NCBI GenBank assembly: GCA_951813605.1
Contig: OX638379.1
Coordinates: 3,856,062-3,920,061 of the forward strand
DNA length: 64,000 bases
Reading direction: 5' to 3'
From: an uncultured Bryobacterales bacterium
Lineage (GTDB): Bacteria; Acidobacteriota; Terriglobia; Bryobacterales; UBA6623
Positions 46,840 through 55,082 of the stretch are shown one piece after another. The notes under the pieces were generated by a model that made no database searches, was not told where the DNA came from, and saw only the letters and a program-made list of their open reading frames with translations. Each line of letters opens with the position of its first letter. Positions within the stretch are counted from its first letter, which is position 1. A program made the position numbers and the translations under genes.

Positions 46840-48654
46840 ATGATTCACAGCCTCTCCAAGGCTCTAGGAACACTGGTTGCGGCCCTTCTCATGTGCCCGC
46901 CTCACATGCAGGGCCAGGAGTCCGAGGCTGACAGTTCCGACAGCGACTACACCGACGAGCAATCGGACGCAATCAACAGGGTCGACGAACTGATGGGTCG
47001 ACTGCCGGCGATGCGATGGGGCCCTGACGTCGTCAGGTCAATCTCGGGACTGGGAGCTACGGCGTGCCGCTGCAGCCACGGGCTCGGCGTTCGAGTCTTC
47101 GAGACGGCTTATTCCGTGGTCGCTGAGTCTGACTTCGACTTAGAAGACGATTGGACGCTTGACACTCTCTCACGCTTGGTGTCTGCCGCGTCGCAGTGTG
47201 ACCCTAGCTTTCGCAATCGAGCGCTGACTCGTGAAGAACTAGGATTCGAACTCATTGCAAGAGAACACCTTGCTGCAGTCATGAGCACCGTGTCAACCAA
47301 CCCACATGGGGCGGCCAAGTCTGCTGGAGGTGTGGCAAGTCACGTCCAGGCCCTGTCCGAATGGGGGCAACTCGCCTTCTTGGAAGGACTGCAGGACCTT
47401 CGACAGCAACTGCCAGCCGATGCTGACCGACTCTTTATAGATGCTCTTTTGGTCGCGGCCGCTGCTGGAACGACCGCGGATCTTTTCACCTTGGGAAACT
47501 ATGTTTTCGGCCCGAAATCCGAGAGAGACGGTGCAATCGAGGTCTCGCCACTAGAAGGCGGCGGCCAGGTTTATTACTTTGCCGAAGTTCGGCCAGGTTT
47601 CTCCAATGAGCTTGCAAGTCAATATGTTGGGATCGCCACCGACGCATTGTTGAAGAGAGGCACTCCAATCAGTCAAGACGCCAAAGCATTTGCATTGGCG
47701 ACGCAACTAGCGTCTTGGGCAGAAGATCGCGCCCCAGAGCACGCAGCAGCGCTTGACGGCCTACTGGATAGCCAGACTGATTCAATTGCAAATAGCAGTC
47801 ACTTCTCGGAACTCCACGGGCTATTCGAACCTGGGGATGAAGACGCCCCGCTGGCCGGCCTTGAAAGAGACATCGAGTCAGCAGTTGACGAAGAGACAAA
47901 GGCCTTCCTAAGGTTGATGCTTTGCACCAACCGCATCCGGCAAGGCCCGTTGAGCGGGGCGGAGGATGTTCTCGCTGACATGAGACCCGAGCTTCGCCGA
48001 CCACTCTCAGACATCATCGAGCTGAAACGCGCCACAGAGGCGATCACGAACGACGACCTGCAAGATGCCACGACCAGGGTTGCAGGACTGAGGGACAGTC
48101 TGCATCAAGCTCTTGGGGCATTGAGCTTGGCCAGTGCATTCTGGGCGAGGTCAAAAGATGCCGAGAATGGCTCGCCTGGCGATCGGGACTCCGCTGACCG
48201 AGCCTTGCAACTCGCGGTTGGCGCTTTAAGAAGCGTTCCCGAACATCTTCGACCGCATGTACGCATCAAACTTGCGGCTGTCTTAGCCAAGCGTGACCAA
48301 ACCGAAGAGGCATTGGGCGCGCTAGAATTCGGGCTGCAGGGACTTAACACGGACCGATCGAACGAGAAGATCGGGGAGTTGGTGGTTTCGGTCACAGCCT
48401 CCCAGGACGGGAAACTTTATGCAGAGACAGATTTCGATGGCGAGCTCATTTACATTGATCACCTTGATCCGCCTAACTTACGTGACGCCCACTTCGTGTG
48501 GACGATTTCCTACCTGTCGTCGTCTCCCGAAACGGACCTGGATCGACTGGACGCAATAGCGTCCAAGTCCGTCGACCCGCGACTGCGAGCAGATGGACTG
48601 GTCGCAGTCGCAAAAGGGGCACTTGCCAGAGCTTTTGACATAAAGACGGAATAG
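46840..48654 (+). CDS. unrecognised secreted helical-repeat protein
   Basis: The start ATG at 46840 (604 residues) is chosen because a promoter and AGGAG lie just upstream and a signal peptide follows (ALGTLVAALLMCPPHMQGQ, about residues 7-25). I do not recognise a family. The mature part opens with a very acidic Ser/Asp/Glu stretch, then is almost entirely alpha-helical with Ala/Leu/Asp/Glu-rich repeats of about 35-40 residues, suggesting TPR-like or HEAT-like folding (for example VRIKLAAVLAKRDQTEEALG at about 482-501). Cys residues ACRC near residue 73 stand out. Base composition is visibly less GC-rich than in neighbouring genes and codon choice is more even, which may mark a transferred or fast-evolving gene. 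It is a lone gene with its own promoter. Confidence 0.7.
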   Translation: MIHSLSKALGTLVAALLMCPPHMQGQESEADSSDSDYTDEQSDAINRVDELMGRLPAMRWGPDVVRSISGLGATACRCSHGLGVRVFETAYSVVAESDFDLEDDWTLDTLSRLVSAASQCDPSFRNRALTREELGFELIAREHLAAVMSTVSTNPHGAAKSAGGVASHVQALSEWGQLAFLEGLQDLRQQLPADADRLFIDALLVAAAAGTTADLFTLGNYVFGPKSERDGAIEVSPLEGGGQVYYFAEVRPGFSNELASQYVGIATDALLKRGTPISQDAKAFALATQLASWAEDRAPEHAAALDGLLDSQTDSIANSSHFSELHGLFEPGDEDAPLAGLERDIESAVDEETKAFLRLMLCTNRIRQGPLSGAEDVLADMRPELRRPLSDIIELKRATEAITNDDLQDATTRVAGLRDSLHQALGALSLASAFWARSKDAENGSPGDRDSADRALQLAVGALRSVPEHLRPHVRIKLAAVLAKRDQTEEALGALEFGLQGLNTDRSNEKIGELVVSVTASQDGKLYAETDFDGELIYIDHLDPPNLRDAHFVWTISYLSSSPETDLDRLDAIASKSVDPRLRADGLVAVAKGALARAFDIKTE

Positions 48655-48968
48655 TCATCAAGCCACTGACCAGCGAAGTCCATCGGCTCTTCCCTTGATG
48701 CTAATGATTGGACGATCAGAAGCTAGCTAGCAATACGGGAAACATCCCATAATCCAGGGCGTTGCAGTCAGAACGAGGAGATAGAGCAGGGGCTGGAACA
48801 AGACCGACGCCTTGAGAAGCTCCTTTGCGTGACAGGGCTGGCTTGGTCCGAGGCGCCGCCACCAGCGGGCCAGCCTGGCGTGCGAGGGCGGAGTCAGATT
48901 TCTTCCGGCGCTGGCTCACCGACAAACGCCATCGCGCTACTGTAGAAGGTTAGGAGCCACGATTCACC
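48655..48968. other. intergenic region, no gene seen
   Basis: About 310 bases between the unrecognised secreted protein and the bacilliredoxin gene. No coding frame or clear hairpin terminator was seen; the last part should hold the bacilliredoxin promoter. Confidence 0.4.
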
Positions 48969-49409
48969 ATGCGTTATCCGGAACACTTGATTTATGCCAT
49001 GCGCGAAGAGCTGACACGCCACGGCGTCGAGGAGGCCCGTACTCCCGAGGACGTGGACCGCATTCTCGGGCCGGGGAGCGGCCGCGTCCTCGTGGTTGTC
49101 AATTCCGTCTGCGGATGCGCGGCCGGATGCGCGCGCCCGGGAGTGGTGCAGTCGCTCCAAGCGGAAACGCGCCCGGACAAGATCGCCACGGTGTTCGCGG
49201 GAGCGGATCTGGAAGCGACCGCCCACCTGCGGCAAAAGCTGGCAATGTACCCGCCATCGTCGCCCTCGTTCGCCCTTTTCCGGGACGGCGAGCCCGTCTA
49301 CATGATGCATCGCTACGAAATCGAGGGCCAGCCGGCGTCCGTGGTCGCCGACAAGCTTCGGGCAGCCTACGCCGCTCACTGCGCAGAGCCGCAAGCCGAA
49401 GCCGTGTAA
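48969..49409 (+). CDS. BrxA/BrxB family bacilliredoxin
   Basis: A 146-residue cytosolic thioredoxin-fold protein from the ATG at 48969. VVVNSVCGCAAGCARPG (about residues 43-59) holds the CGC active site (Cys48, Cys50) and a third conserved Cys54, the signature of YphP/YqiW (BrxA/BrxB) proteins. PPSSPSFALFRDGEPVYMMH (about 99-118) matches the conserved cis-Pro and final-strand region. In Firmicutes these proteins remove bacillithiol from oxidised protein thiols; in bacteria with other low-molecular-weight thiols the role is less clear, though acidobacteria are among groups reported to make bacillithiol. It converges with the indolepyruvate oxidoreductase gene, only four bases apart. Confidence 0.93.
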   Translation: MRYPEHLIYAMREELTRHGVEEARTPEDVDRILGPGSGRVLVVVNSVCGCAAGCARPGVVQSLQAETRPDKIATVFAGADLEATAHLRQKLAMYPPSSPSFALFRDGEPVYMMHRYEIEGQPASVVADKLRAAYAAHCAEPQAEAV

Positions 49410-49413
49410 AGCA

Positions 49414-52400
49414 TTAGGCCGCCTCGCGGGCCCGTTGATCGCTCAGCCGTTCCTCGACCCAAGCCTTGGCGCGCTCGGCCGAGCGCCGCTTGACGTCTTC
49501 GTATCCGCGAATCTCGCGCGGGGCCTCGGCAATCTCGGCCGCAGCGTCCAAGGTCGTGGCGTCAAGCTGATCGAGCAGCGCGTCCACCAAGTCCCTGTAC
49601 CAGCCGATCAAGGCGCGTTCTTCCCTCCGGGCTGCCAGCCAGCCAAACGGATCGAGAGCCGTCCCACGCAGGATCTTGCCACGGGCGAGCAGCCGGAGTG
49701 CCGGACGGATCCAAGGCCCGAATCCGATCTTGTTGCGGAAGCCCAGCCGGCGGAGCACCGGCGGGTGCAAATGGTACACCAGCCTGCGCGGCTCTTCGAA
49801 GGTTCCGGCGACCCGCTGTTCGAACGCGGGATCGGTCAGCAGGCGCGCTACCTCGTACTCGTCCTTGTACGCCATCAGCTTGTGCAGGTTCCAGGCCACG
49901 GCGCGAGCGAGCTTGTCGCTTCCGGGCAGCACCCGCGACTCGGCTTCCCTGACGCGGTCAACGAAGCGGCGGTACTCCTCGGCGTAGGCTGCGTTCCAGT
50001 ACGCCGACAGTTCCCTCTCGCGGTCCTCGACCAAGGCTTCCAGCGACTGCGGCACCGAAGCGGTCCGGGAAACGGGCAGGAACGGCTGTAGCAAGGCCGG
50101 GTCGCGGGCGTACTGCCGTCCCCAGGAGAAAACCTCGAGGTTGCGCTTCACGGCGACGCCGTTCAGGCGCACGGCCTGCTCGAGCGCTTCCGCCGTGAGC
50201 GGCAGCAAGCCCCTCTGGTAGGCGACGCCGACAAGGAATATGTTGCTGAAGATGTGGCTGCCGAACAGCGTCTCCGCGAAGGCAGACGCATTGACAAACT
50301 CGCATTGGTCGCGACGCGTCCCGCTCCGCACCGCCTCGAGGTAGCCGCCGTCGGGGGAGAGCACGGTCAGGCCCTTGCGAATCGCCTCGCCGGTAAGGAT
50401 CTCCTTCGAATTGACGAGCGCAACGGTTCGCTCCGGTTCGCAGCACTGCAGATTCTTGGGATAGGCGGCTCCGACAAGGTCGAAGCCCAGAAGCAGGTCG
50501 GCACATCCTGGAGGGATGCGCTGCGACGACTCGATCGGCGCCTCGCTCAGCGTGATATGCGCGACCACCGCTCCGCCCTTTTGCGCCACTCCAGTCTGGT
50601 CCAGGGTGATCGCATGCAACCCGTCCATGCGGGCGGCGGTCGCCAGCAGCGCGTTGATGGTCACGACACCCGTGCCGCCCACGCCGGGCATGAGGATGTG
50701 GTATCCCTCCCCGGCCCGCGCCTTGCCGCCAGGCTCGGGCAGCGTTAGCTCCGGTAGCTCGGGCAGCGGCTTGCGCCGGAGCCCGGTCCCGCCCTCGATC
50801 TCGACGGAGACAAACGAGGGGCAATCACCCCAAGTGCAGGTGTAGTCGGCGTTGCACGACGATTGATGCACGCGGGTCTTGGGACCGTACTCGGTGTCCA
50901 CTGGCAGCAGCGAGACACAGTTCGCCTGCCTCACGCAGTCCCCGCAGCCCTCGCAAACGCGCTCGTTGATCATGATCCGGCGCTCGGGCTGGGGCAGGAT
51001 GCCGCGATTGCGCCGGCGCCGCTTTTCCGCCGCGCAGAGCTGATCGTAGATCATGACCGACACGCCCTTGGCGCGCTCAAGCTCTGCGAGCACCGCCTCG
51101 AGATCCTCGCGGGGGCGCAATTCGGCGGACGCCGCCAAACGCGACTCGCCTGCGAACTTGCCGGGAGCGTCGCTGAGGACGATGACCCGTGCGATTCCTT
51201 GGGCCGCGAGCTCGCGAGTCAAGGCCGGCACGGACAGCGCGCCGGCCGCGTCCTGTCCGCCCGTCATCGCGACCGCGTCGTTGTACAGGATCTTGAAGGT
51301 GATGTCCACGCCCGCCGCAACCGCAGCCTGCACGGCTTGGCGGCCCGAGTGGAAATACGTGCCGTCCCCGAGGTTTTGGAACAAGTGCTTCGTGCCGGAA
51401 AACGGCGCGATGCCAATCCAAGTGGCCCCCTCCGACCCCATATGAAAAAGGAATTCGATGCCGCGACCCACATCCCGCATCAGGCCCGCCATGCCGTGGC
51501 ACCCGATCCCGCCGCCCGCAAGCTGCCCCTCGAGCAGCAGTGTGGAGCGATTATGCGGGCAGCCCGAGCAGTAGCTCGGCGTCCGCGCGCCGCGCGCGGA
51601 GCGGAATCCCGCCGGATGCGGCGCCTGCGGCGAGAAGTCCGGGGGTTCGACGGGCAGATTGAGGGCCGGCCCCAGGAACCGGTGGAGCGCCAGCGCAATC
51701 ACGCCTGCGTCCAGCTCCCCGGGTGACGGCAGCAGAGTCTCGCCCGCGGCGTCCTTCTTGCCGTAGACGGCCGGGCGCTCGGCGCGGTTGTACAGCAGCT
51801 CGCGCAACTGCAGCTCGACAAACGAGCGCTTCTCCTCGATGACAAGGAGGGTCTCCAGGCCTCGTGCGAACTCGCCAACAACCTCCGGCTCGAGGGGATA
51901 GGACATGCCCAGCTTGAGGACCCGGACGCCGGCACTCCGCAGCTCGTCGTCGCCGACTCCGAGGAGCCGCAGCGCCGACGCCAGGTCGGCGTAGCTCTTG
52001 CCAGTCGTGACGATGCCGAACCGGTCGGAATCGTGCCTGGAAGTGATCCGGTTGAGAGAATTGGCCCGGGCGAACGCGCGCGCCGCCTGCAGGCGATGCT
52101 CGTGGACCTCGGCCTCCAGGGTCAAGCTGTACGGCACGACGAGCATCGTGCCCAGCGCCTTGCGGTAGGGCTCGCCGCCTATCAGAAGTTCCGGGATCTC
52201 AACCGGGCAGCGATCCGGGCCGAAATCCACGATCGCCCCGCCGTCGCAGATATCTGTGGACAGCTTGAGCCCAGCCCATGACCCCCCGAATCGCGACATC
52301 TCTATGCCGTACAACCCGAAGTCCAGCACCTCCTGGGTGTTGGACGGGTTCAGGACCGGGACAGCGTAGTTGTAAAGCGTGAGCTCGCTCTGGTGGGGAA

Positions 52401-52881
52401 TCGACGAGCTCTTGGAAATATGGTCGTCGCCCGCGAGGGCTAAAGCGCCGCAATTCTCCCCGATCCCTGCGAAATTGGCATGGCGAAGGGCGTCACCGCT
52501 GCGGTCAAGCCCTGGGCCCTTGCCGTACCAGATGCCCACGGCTCCGTCGTAAAGCGGTTGCGGGAACGTCTGGAAGAGCTGGCTGCCCATGACGGCCGTG
52601 AGCGCCAGCTCTTCGTTGACGCCGGGCACGAAACGGATCCCGTGTTGGTCCAGGAAATTTCCGGCGCGCTCCAAAGCCAGGTCGTAGCCGCCGAGTGGCG
52701 AGCCCTCGTATCCGGAAATAAGGCAACCGGTGTTCAGGCCCGCCCTGCGGTCCCGCCGCATCTGCTCGATGGGGAGGCGGACCAGCGCCTGGATGCCCGA
52801 CATGTAGGCCGCTCCGGCTTCCAGCGCGAATTTGTCATCGAGCGATACGGAGCCGATCGGCATTCTGCGAATTCCCTGCAT
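49414..52881 (-). CDS. fused indolepyruvate:ferredoxin oxidoreductase family protein
   Basis: A 1155-residue cytosolic protein; I use the ATG at 52881, with an ATG at 52863 as the alternative. Domain order is: N-terminal pyrimidine-binding-like domain (CLISGYEGSPLGGYDLALE, about residues 56-74), the TPP-binding domain (TPSYCSGCPHNRSTLLLEG, GIGCHGMAGLMRD and GSEGATWIGIAPF, about 440-500), a ferredoxin-like segment with VCEGCGDCVRQANC and SSCNADYTCTWGDCPSF (about 640-690), a gamma domain (MPGVGGTGVVTINALLATAA, about 725-744), and a C-terminal DUF6537 helical domain (about 950-1140). The family oxidatively decarboxylates aryl pyruvates from aromatic amino-acid breakdown to acyl-CoA, reducing ferredoxin. 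It lies 28 bases after phoD on the minus strand, but no functional link is obvious. Confidence 0.92.
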   Translation of the reverse strand: MQGIRRMPIGSVSLDDKFALEAGAAYMSGIQALVRLPIEQMRRDRRAGLNTGCLISGYEGSPLGGYDLALERAGNFLDQHGIRFVPGVNEELALTAVMGSQLFQTFPQPLYDGAVGIWYGKGPGLDRSGDALRHANFAGIGENCGALALAGDDHISKSSSIPHQSELTLYNYAVPVLNPSNTQEVLDFGLYGIEMSRFGGSWAGLKLSTDICDGGAIVDFGPDRCPVEIPELLIGGEPYRKALGTMLVVPYSLTLEAEVHEHRLQAARAFARANSLNRITSRHDSDRFGIVTTGKSYADLASALRLLGVGDDELRSAGVRVLKLGMSYPLEPEVVGEFARGLETLLVIEEKRSFVELQLRELLYNRAERPAVYGKKDAAGETLLPSPGELDAGVIALALHRFLGPALNLPVEPPDFSPQAPHPAGFRSARGARTPSYCSGCPHNRSTLLLEGQLAGGGIGCHGMAGLMRDVGRGIEFLFHMGSEGATWIGIAPFSGTKHLFQNLGDGTYFHSGRQAVQAAVAAGVDITFKILYNDAVAMTGGQDAAGALSVPALTRELAAQGIARVIVLSDAPGKFAGESRLAASAELRPREDLEAVLAELERAKGVSVMIYDQLCAAEKRRRRNRGILPQPERRIMINERVCEGCGDCVRQANCVSLLPVDTEYGPKTRVHQSSCNADYTCTWGDCPSFVSVEIEGGTGLRRKPLPELPELTLPEPGGKARAGEGYHILMPGVGGTGVVTINALLATAARMDGLHAITLDQTGVAQKGGAVVAHITLSEAPIESSQRIPPGCADLLLGFDLVGAAYPKNLQCCEPERTVALVNSKEILTGEAIRKGLTVLSPDGGYLEAVRSGTRRDQCEFVNASAFAETLFGSHIFSNIFLVGVAYQRGLLPLTAEALEQAVRLNGVAVKRNLEVFSWGRQYARDPALLQPFLPVSRTASVPQSLEALVEDRERELSAYWNAAYAEEYRRFVDRVREAESRVLPGSDKLARAVAWNLHKLMAYKDEYEVARLLTDPAFEQRVAGTFEEPRRLVYHLHPPVLRRLGFRNKIGFGPWIRPALRLLARGKILRGTALDPFGWLAARREERALIGWYRDLVDALLDQLDATTLDAAAEIAEAPREIRGYEDVKRRSAERAKAWVEERLSDQRAREAA

Positions 52882-52909
52882 GCCGCACGCCCGGCGGAAG
52901 CATAGGCGC

Positions 52910-54436
52910 TCACGCGCGGCGCGCCCCGGGGCGGCCGTCCTCGACAACGAACTCCGCGAGCGTTTGCCGCGGGGCGCCGCGCCTCGTCACCGAATCGAGC
53001 ACCCGGTAGCGCGCCGTGCAAAGCCGAGCCGTCAGTTCGCAACTCACGTATCCGCGCTGGGCGTTGTGCAGCTTGACGAAAGGATTATCGCGCATTACGC
53101 CCTCGGCGTACTCGGCGTTCGGCCCGCCGTCGCCGCTAGAGCTGATCGATGTGCCGACAAATTCCGTCGCCACGACCCGCGAGCCGGGGTCATCGAAGTC
53201 CTCGAGGAGGTCGTTGACCCAGTTGCTGTGAATGTCGCCCGTCAGGACGATCGGATTGCGCGCGCGGCTCTCCCCGAAGAAATGCAGCAGCTGGTCGCGC
53301 GGGGCGTCGTAGCCGGACCACTGATCCATGCTGTAGGCGACATCCTCGCCGGGAAGGCGGTCCACCCGCGCCATCATGATCTGCTGAGGCAAGACGTTCC
53401 AAGCGGCGCGCGACCGGCGCAAGCCGGCGAACAGCCAGTCCTGCTGGCTCTTTCCTAGCAGCGAGGCGCGCGGGTCGGCCGTGCCGACGCAGGGCGGCTT
53501 GGTGCGATCTCCGCAGGGCTGGTCCGTGCGGTACTGGCGGGTGTCGAGCACGGCGAAGTGCGCGAGCTGTCCGAACGACAAGCTTCGATACAGCAGCATG
53601 GACGATCCCTGCGGGATCTGCGCCGCTCGCAACGGCATGTGCTCGTAATAGGCCTGGTACGCCGACGCGCGCCGCTCCAGGAACGTGCCGCGATCGACAC
53701 CGGGCTGCTCGGAAACGTCTGCCGCGTAGTTGTTGTCCAACTCGTGGTCGTCCCAGGTGACGATCCATGGGCACGCCGCGTGCGCGGCTTGGAGGTCCGA
53801 GTCGGTGCGGTACAGAGCGTAGCGGTTGCGGTAGTCGTCGATTGTATTCAGCTCTCCGCCTTGGTGCGCCCGCACGCGAGGGCGGGCGGCTCCCTCGTAA
53901 ATGTAGTCCCCCAGATGAAAGACGAGATCGGGATGCTCGTCAGCCATGTGCCCGTAAGCGGTGTAATAGCCAGTTTCGAAGTGCTGGCATGACGCGAACG
54001 CGAATGCAAGCCGTTCCGGCGTGGAACCCGGCGCAGGCATGGTGCGCGCTCGTCCGGGACCGCTTTCGTCCTCGCCGGCGGCGAACCGGTACCAGTACCA
54101 TCGATCGGGATCGAGACCGCTGACCTCGACATGCACCGAGTGCGCGAGCCGGGGGTCGGCCACGGCCGTGCCGGACTTGACGATCCGGCGGAAGCCGGCT
54201 TCGGCCGCCACCTCCCAGCGCACGGCGATCTCCTCGTCGTCGAGCCCGCCGCCGCTGAGCGGCTCGGGCGCAAGGCGCGTCCAGAGGACGAAACCGTCCG
54301 GGCCCGGGTCGCCCGACGCCACGCCGAGAGTGAAAGGGTTCGTCTTGAAGCGAGGCTTTTGCCCTTGAGCGCCGGCGCGCAGCGCCAGTGCTGGAAGAGC
54401 CGCTAGGGAGAAGAATCGGCGACGTGCGATACGCAT
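52910..54436 (-). CDS. phoD: alkaline phosphatase D family phosphodiesterase, Tat-exported
   Basis: A 508-residue protein starting at the ATG at 54436. ARRRFFSLAALPALALRAGA (residues 4-23) is a Tat signal, matching the known export route of PhoD. A fibronectin-like N-terminal domain (about 35-140, FTLGVASGDPGPDGFVLWTR) leads to the metallophosphatase core: AFASCQHFETGYYTAY (about 149-164), FHLGDYIYEG (about 173-182), TWDDHELDNNYAAD (about 226-239) and VLTGDIHSNWVND (about 395-407) supply the Asp, Asn and His metal ligands. PhoD enzymes release phosphate from diesters and monoesters using Fe/Ca. It may be transcribed with the oxidoreductase gene 28 bases downstream. The divergent gene starts 87 bases away. 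Confidence 0.93.
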   Translation of the reverse strand: MRIARRRFFSLAALPALALRAGAQGQKPRFKTNPFTLGVASGDPGPDGFVLWTRLAPEPLSGGGLDDEEIAVRWEVAAEAGFRRIVKSGTAVADPRLAHSVHVEVSGLDPDRWYWYRFAAGEDESGPGRARTMPAPGSTPERLAFAFASCQHFETGYYTAYGHMADEHPDLVFHLGDYIYEGAARPRVRAHQGGELNTIDDYRNRYALYRTDSDLQAAHAACPWIVTWDDHELDNNYAADVSEQPGVDRGTFLERRASAYQAYYEHMPLRAAQIPQGSSMLLYRSLSFGQLAHFAVLDTRQYRTDQPCGDRTKPPCVGTADPRASLLGKSQQDWLFAGLRRSRAAWNVLPQQIMMARVDRLPGEDVAYSMDQWSGYDAPRDQLLHFFGESRARNPIVLTGDIHSNWVNDLLEDFDDPGSRVVATEFVGTSISSSGDGGPNAEYAEGVMRDNPFVKLHNAQRGYVSCELTARLCTARYRVLDSVTRRGAPRQTLAEFVVEDGRPGARRA

Positions 54437-54473
54437 ACAGACATGCTACCTTCGCGAGCCTGGAAGCGGGCAG

Positions 54474-54503
54474 TTGGCTATGCCCGTGCAATTGGGCTAT
54501 ATT
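54474..54503 (+). promoter_or_regulatory. candidate promoter of the small secreted protein
   Basis: TTGGCT at 54474-54479, an 18-base spacer, TATATT at 54498-54503. It is 20 bases before the ATG and lies in the divergent spacer with phoD. Confidence 0.5.
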
Positions 54504-54523
54504 CTTTGGAAGAAGGGTTGTTC

Positions 54524-54970
54524 ATGATCATTCGAGCATTCGGTTTCGCACTTGCCTTGGCGGGAGCCTTTTTAGCTGGCACCTTGGTTCAACCGGTGGA
54601 GTCGCAGACCTCCAAGCGCCACTTCCTGCGGATCGATTACATGCAGATACCACCCGGGCAGGCCCTGCGCTACCGCAGACTCGAGACCGAGCTATGGAAG
54701 CCGGTACACCAAGCGCGGGTCGACAACGGCTATATCACGTCCTGGAGGCTGTACGGCCACCACTTCCCCGGAGGCGGCGACTCCTACCAGTACGTCACGG
54801 TCACCGAATTCCCGTCGCTTCAATCGATGGACGAGCTGCACTACCCGGAGCTCTTCCAACAGGTTCACGGAGCAGACTACGACACAAGCATCACCAAGGA
54901 GACGTCGGAGTCGAGAACGTTGACACACACAGACCTCTGGGCGTTGATCGACTCGGTGTCCGCCAGATAG
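54524..54970 (+). CDS. small secreted protein of unknown function
   Basis: A 148-residue protein; ATG 54524 is chosen because AAGGG lies six bases upstream and a signal peptide follows directly (IIRAFGFALALAGAFLAGTL, ending near VESQ, residue 27). The mature part is compact and rich in Tyr, His and Trp: HFLRIDYMQIPPGQALRYRR (about 32-51), ITSWRLYGHHFPGG, and DSYQYVTVTEFPSLQSMDE. This resembles a ferredoxin-like dimeric alpha/beta barrel as seen in stress-related, NIPSNAP or YciI-like proteins, but I cannot assign a family with confidence. It is a single-gene unit with its own promoter, divergent from phoD. Confidence 0.65.
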   Translation: MIIRAFGFALALAGAFLAGTLVQPVESQTSKRHFLRIDYMQIPPGQALRYRRLETELWKPVHQARVDNGYITSWRLYGHHFPGGGDSYQYVTVTEFPSLQSMDELHYPELFQQVHGADYDTSITKETSESRTLTHTDLWALIDSVSAR

Positions 54971-55082
54971 GGCGGCTAGTGAAACCGTTGCCCCACGCCC
55001 GCTTCGCGTCCGGATCGAATCGGACTCTCATAGCATCAGCTAGGGATTCCCGGCCCAGCCCAACCAATCAGGAAGGTTCGAG

